Below, one piece after another: positions 5,353-8,239 of a stretch of 8,239 bases of DNA; position 1 is the first letter of the stretch, and each line of letters opens with the position of its first letter. The notes under the pieces were generated by a model. The model saw only the letters and a program-made list of their open reading frames with translations. It was not told where the DNA came from and made no database searches. The position numbers and the translations under genes are program-made. The stretch covers positions 1 through 8,239 of the forward strand of contig JAOUDR010000104.1 in NCBI GenBank assembly GCA_029859185.1. Reading direction: 5' to 3'. Source of the stretch: Gemmatimonadota bacterium (lineage in GTDB: Bacteria; Gemmatimonadota; Gemmatimonadetes; Gemmatimonadales; GWC2-71-9).

Positions 5353-6567
5353 ATGGGAACCACGCAGGGTCTGCTCGATCGGGCGGAGCACATGCTTGCG
5401 GAGCGTTGGGGGTACGCCCATCTGCGCTATCATCAGCGCCGTGTCGTCATGGCCGCGCTCACGGGTCGGGACTGCCTCGCCATGCTGCCGACGGGGGGCG
5501 GCAAGTCCATCTGTTTCCAGCTTCCCGCCCTCATCCGTGGCGGACTGACCGTCGTCGTTTCGCCCCTGATCTCCCTCATGCAGGATCAGGTGGCCGCGCT
5601 CACGCAGCGTGGGGTGGCGGGCGCCTACCTCAGCAGTACGCAGCGACCGGCGATTCGGGCCGCCGTGCGGGAACGACTCCACTCTGGCAGGCTCACGCTG
5701 CTCTATGTGGCACCGGAACGGCTGCCATCCCTCGTGCGGGAGTCGCGACTGCGCTGTGGACTCCTCGCCGTCGACGAAGCGCATTGCATCTCGGAGTGGG
5801 GGCACGATTTCCGGCCGCACTACCGGCGCATCGGGTCGTACCGCCAGGCACTGGGACAGCCGCCAACGGTCGCGGTCACGGCAACCGCCACGCCGGCCAC
5901 CCGCGCCGACATCGTCCGCGTGCTCGGTCTCCGGAATCCCGTACGGGTGCTGGCCTCGTTCGACCGACCCAACCTGCGGTTCGACGTGCGGCGGTGCGAG
6001 GACGAACACGAACGGCTCGCCCGGGCACTCTCGTTGTTGCGCGACACATCCGGGACGGCTATCTGCTACGTCCCCACGCGCAATCGCGCCGATGGGGTGG
6101 CCGCCTGGCTCCGGCGGAAAGGCGTGGCTGCCCTACCGTATCACGGCGCGCTCCCGGGTCCCGCGCGGCGGGCACTGCTGTCCCGGTTTCTCGACGGATC
6201 CGTCCGCGTCATGGCGGCGACCAACGCCTTTGGCATGGGGATCGACAAGCCCGACGTGCGCCTGGTCCTCCACCTCGGTATTCCATCCCGGCCGGAGACC
6301 TACTACCAAGAGGCCGGGCGGGCGGGGCGGGATGGTCAGCCCGCACGCTGCGTGCTCCTCTGGACGAAGCGGGATCTCGTGCTGATGCGGCGGTTGGCCG
6401 GGGAGGGGCCGGCGGCGCAAGAAGCCCTCGAGGCCATGCGGCGGTACGTTCACCGACGTCGCTGCCGGCGTCGCACGCTCCTCGAGTACCTCGGCGAGAT
6501 CGGGGTACGGTGCAGCGGCTGCGATCGATGTGGCGGCGCTCCCCCCGTCCGCACCGCACACCCGTGA
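5353..6567 (+). CDS. recQ: RecQ family ATP-dependent DNA helicase, short form
   Basis: This 404-residue superfamily 2 DNA helicase would unwind DNA 3' to 5' in recombination and fork repair. Motifs in order are the Q-like motif YAHLRYHQ (21-28), Walker A LPTGGGKS (45-52), SPLISLMQDQV (70-80), Walker B with the aromatic-rich loop DEAHCISEWGHDFRP (141-155), VTATAT (175-180), RPNLRF (205-210), NAFGMGIDKPDVRLV (291-305) and YYQEAGRAGRDG (317-328). The zinc module is complete: Cys371 in RRCRRRTLLEYLGE, then Cys387, Cys390 and Cys393 in CSGCDRC. The protein ends 11 residues later, so it lacks the winged-helix and HRDC domains of E. coli RecQ (about 610 residues). There is no sign of a frameshift. 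ATG 5353 is chosen because homology begins just after it; ATG 5320 is an in-frame alternative adding 11 residues. Longer in-frame extensions are antisense to the lipoprotein gene. Confidence 0.95.
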   Translation: MGTTQGLLDRAEHMLAERWGYAHLRYHQRRVVMAALTGRDCLAMLPTGGGKSICFQLPALIRGGLTVVVSPLISLMQDQVAALTQRGVAGAYLSSTQRPAIRAAVRERLHSGRLTLLYVAPERLPSLVRESRLRCGLLAVDEAHCISEWGHDFRPHYRRIGSYRQALGQPPTVAVTATATPATRADIVRVLGLRNPVRVLASFDRPNLRFDVRRCEDEHERLARALSLLRDTSGTAICYVPTRNRADGVAAWLRRKGVAALPYHGALPGPARRALLSRFLDGSVRVMAATNAFGMGIDKPDVRLVLHLGIPSRPETYYQEAGRAGRDGQPARCVLLWTKRDLVLMRRLAGEGPAAQEALEAMRRYVHRRRCRRRTLLEYLGEIGVRCSGCDRCGGAPPVRTAHP

Positions 6568-6581
6568 GATGCGTCACGCCC

Positions 6582-6610
6582 TTGTCGCGACCACCGGGCG
6601 TTCCTACCTT
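6582..6610 (+). promoter_or_regulatory. Sigma-70-type promoter for the small membrane protein gene
   Basis: TTGTCG (6582-6587) and TACCTT (6605-6610) are separated by 17 nt, with the start codon 34 nt downstream. The -10 context CTACCTTG is the same as before the lipoprotein gene. It gives the downstream gene its own transcript independent of recQ. Confidence 0.65.
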
Positions 6611-6633
6611 GGGCTGCGCTCCTTCCTTCATCC

Positions 6634-6639
6634 GTGAGG
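6634..6639 (+). promoter_or_regulatory. RBS for the small membrane protein gene
   Basis: GTGAGG lies 5 nt before ATG 6645. It fixes this start within a reading frame that is open, as a shadow, through the whole of recQ. Confidence 0.65.
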
Positions 6640-6644
6640 TTGCC

Positions 6645-6941
6645 ATGCGTCAAGGGCATCCAACCAAGTTCGAGTACGTGATCCTCAGCACCCGCCGCGT
6701 GGCTCTGACCCTCTCGTTCGGACTGGTGGGCCTTGCCATCTTCGACAAGCTCGTGGCGTTGCTCGGTGCGCGCCTGCTCGACGTCTGGTACCCGTTCGGC
6801 GCGGGGCGCCTGCTGACGTTCGCCGAGACGTTCCTCTTGTTCACCATCGCATTGTATCTGTGGGAGATCCGGCAGGAGATCGTCCGGGCACGAAGCTGGC
6901 TGGAGGGCGTCGCCTGGAGGCCGGCCCCGCCCCCTGAGTAG
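6645..6941 (+). CDS. Small two-helix membrane protein of unknown function
   Basis: This 98-residue protein has two hydrophobic segments, about 19-40 (VALTLSFGLVGLAIFDKLVALL) and about 56-75 (LLTFAETFLLFTIALYLWEI). A short loop with DVWYPFG joins them, and both ends are basic or polar. By the positive-inside rule (STRR before helix 1, RQEIVRAR after helix 2), both termini should face the cytoplasm. I do not recognise a family. Coding is supported by a good promoter, an RBS and plausible membrane topology. It is transcribed in the same direction as recQ and the NfeD gene. Nothing visible links it functionally to either. Confidence 0.75.
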   Translation: MRQGHPTKFEYVILSTRRVALTLSFGLVGLAIFDKLVALLGARLLDVWYPFGAGRLLTFAETFLLFTIALYLWEIRQEIVRARSWLEGVAWRPAPPPE

Positions 6942-7070
6942 ACCGTCTGGCAGCACTCCCAAGCGCCTGGCGGAATTGGCTTTGCGAATGCCATCGTCGG
7001 TGGCGGGAGGCGTCCGGGAACTACCGCCGTCTCCGCTGCCGGCCTAGGTTGTTGAAGACGTGCCGTCGCT

Positions 7071-7076
7071 GGGAGG
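7071..7076 (+). promoter_or_regulatory. RBS for the NfeD-family gene
   Basis: GGGAGG lies 5 nt before GTG 7082. It fixes a GTG start that places a secretion signal at the N-terminus. No convincing promoter was found in the 6942-7070 stretch upstream, and no strong hairpin either. Confidence 0.65.
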
Positions 7077-7081
7077 GTGCC

Positions 7082-8239
7082 GTGCGCCACTTGCTCGCCA
7101 TTATCGCCGTTCTCGCCTGCGCCACCCCGGTCGCCGGGCAGGAACCAGTCGTCTATCGCGTCCCGGTTACCGGGACCATCGAGCTGGGGATTGCTCCGTT
7201 CATCAAGCGGGCACTCAGCGAGGCGGAGGCCGCGGGCGCCCGCGCCGTGATCCTCGACATCAACACGTTGGGCGGGCGGGTGGACGCCGCGCTCCAGATC
7301 ATCGACGCCATCGGCGCGACCACCATCCCCGTCTACGCGTTCGTCGACCCGCGCGCCATCTCGGCCGGCGCGCTGATCTCGATCTCGACCGATTCGGTGT
7401 TCATGACCGCGGATGCCACCCTGGGTGCCTCGACGGTCGTGGACGCGCAGGGTTCCAAGGTCTCCGAGAAGGCGCAGAGCGTCATGCGGGCGCAGTTCCG
7501 GGCGCTCGCGGAGCGTCGCGGCCTCGACCCCCGCATCGGTGAAGCCATGGTGGACGAGACCATTGCCATCGACGGGGTCGTAGAAGAGGGCAAGCTCCTG
7601 ACCCTGACGGCCGGCGAGGCTGAGCGGGTGGGGTACGGGATCGAAGTGACCGGGTTCGACGACCTGCTGGCCCGCCTCGGGATTGCCGGCGCGGAGATCG
7701 TGCGGCCGAGCCCCAACTGGGCCGAGGGACTGGTACGCTTCCTGTCGCACCCGATCGTCGCCCCCATTCTCCTATCCCTCGGCGTGCTGGGGCTGGTCAT
7801 CGAAATCAAGACCCCGTCCTTCGGTCTCGCCGGCATGGTGGGACTCGCGTCGCTTGGCGCGTTCTTCGGCAGTCACCTGATCATTGGTCTTGCTGGATGG
7901 GAAGAGGTCATTCTCCTCGGCGCGGGACTCATCGCGCTCGGGATCGAAGTCTTCGTGGTCCCCGGGTTCGGGATTGCCGGCGTGATCAGCATCCTGTGTA
8001 TCACCTCGGCGGTGTTCATGGCGCTGATCGGTAGTCTGCCAACCTGGGCGGACGTCGCGCGGGCGTCCGGCGTATTGGCCAGCTCGCTCGGCATCATCGG
8101 GGCGGCGGTCTATCTCGTCGTGCGGAATCTCCCAACGAGCGATCGGTGGCGCGGTATCTTCCTGCGCACCGCGAGCGCCGCGGACGAGGGGTACGTCTCG
8201 GGCGACGTGCGGGACGATCTGATTGGTCGGCGACCACCG
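7082..8239 (+). CDS. Long-form NfeD family membrane serine protease (ClpP-like domain), 3' end outside window
   Basis: The 386 visible residues run to the window edge without a stop. The N-terminus MRHLLAIIAVLACATPVAGQ is a signal peptide, with likely cleavage after AGQ or nearby. A ClpP-like protease domain (about 22-205) follows, with LDINTLGGRVDAALQIIDAI (58-77). The Ser nucleophile is Ser94 in AISAGALIS. The general-base Lys is probably Lys130 in VSEKAQSVMR, spaced as in the archaeal 1510-N protease Ser-Lys dyad. The membrane part (about 224-348) has four or five hydrophobic segments, including APILLSLGVLGLVIEIKTPS and VILLGAGLIALGIEVFVVPG, the latter typical of NfeD. The C-terminal OB-type domain should start just past the edge; the visible end is EGYVSGDVRDDLIGRR. 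Known relatives act with SPFH/stomatin proteins in membrane quality control. A stomatin gene may follow but is not in the window. Confidence 0.93.
   Translation, partial: MRHLLAIIAVLACATPVAGQEPVVYRVPVTGTIELGIAPFIKRALSEAEAAGARAVILDINTLGGRVDAALQIIDAIGATTIPVYAFVDPRAISAGALISISTDSVFMTADATLGASTVVDAQGSKVSEKAQSVMRAQFRALAERRGLDPRIGEAMVDETIAIDGVVEEGKLLTLTAGEAERVGYGIEVTGFDDLLARLGIAGAEIVRPSPNWAEGLVRFLSHPIVAPILLSLGVLGLVIEIKTPSFGLAGMVGLASLGAFFGSHLIIGLAGWEEVILLGAGLIALGIEVFVVPGFGIAGVISILCITSAVFMALIGSLPTWADVARASGVLASSLGIIGAAVYLVVRNLPTSDRWRGIFLRTASAADEGYVSGDVRDDLIGRRPP

Noticed and set aside
5143..6009. N-terminal extension of the lipoprotein frame into recQ
   Set aside because: It is antisense to recQ. The RBS, the -10 box and the lipoprotein signal all place the start at 5142.
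5325..6644. Frame +3 open through recQ, joined to the small membrane protein
   Set aside because: It is a low-complexity Arg/Ala/Gly shadow of recQ. The promoter and RBS just before 6645 show the real gene starts there.
7045..7050. TAGGTT as a -10 box for the NfeD-family gene
   Set aside because: No TTG-like -35 lies 16-18 nt upstream, and the hexamer alone is not enough.

Overview
The window is GC-rich bacterial DNA. All genes show strong G/C preference at third codon positions. No rRNA, tRNA, CRISPR array, insertion sequence or phage gene is visible. I infer a Gemmatimonadota-like organism. The reasons are the style of the Ser/Thr kinase (an 'ALADRY..ARELGRGGMATVYLA' opening with a C-terminal tail of the kind I associate with that phylum), GTG/TTG starts on some genes, and promoter-like -10 boxes reading TACCTT. 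This is a judgement from sequence style and no database was searched.

Left block (1-3008, + strand) is a tightly packed catabolic operon. It opens with the 3' end of an unrecognised beta-rich protein (3-497). Next come an AtuA/DUF1446-family protein (494-1870), a separate small protein matching the usual C-terminal domain of AtuA-family proteins (1883-2254), and an enoyl-CoA hydratase/isomerase-family enzyme (2247-3008). Gene joints are 4-bp and 8-bp overlaps or a 12-bp gap, so translational coupling is likely. The gene set resembles branched-chain acyl-CoA clusters (leucine or acyclic-terpene type), whose carboxylase and dehydrogenase genes would lie outside the window if present.

Middle block (3029-5142, - strand) converges on the operon with only 20 bp between stop codons. 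It holds a membrane-tethered Ser/Thr protein kinase (3029-4633) and, upstream of it, a small lipoprotein (4765-5142). A perfect 11-bp-stem hairpin just after the lipoprotein gene probably ends its transcript, so the two are probably separate transcription units. 

Right block (5353-8239, + strand) starts with a short RecQ helicase that ends at its zinc module. A small two-helix membrane protein with a clear promoter and RBS follows, then a long-form NfeD protein (ClpP-like serine protease plus membrane region) that runs off the window. The divergent lipoprotein/recQ intergenic region carries two copies of the inverted repeat GCACCC-N-GGGTGC, one at the lipoprotein promoter and one touching the recQ start codon.

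Most of this is ordinary chromosomal content, and I see no convincing undescribed defence or mobile system. The points most worth a second look are the AtuA family split by a single in-frame TAG, followed by an 8-bp tandem repeat, the paired inverted repeats, and the kinase's non-PASTA tail.
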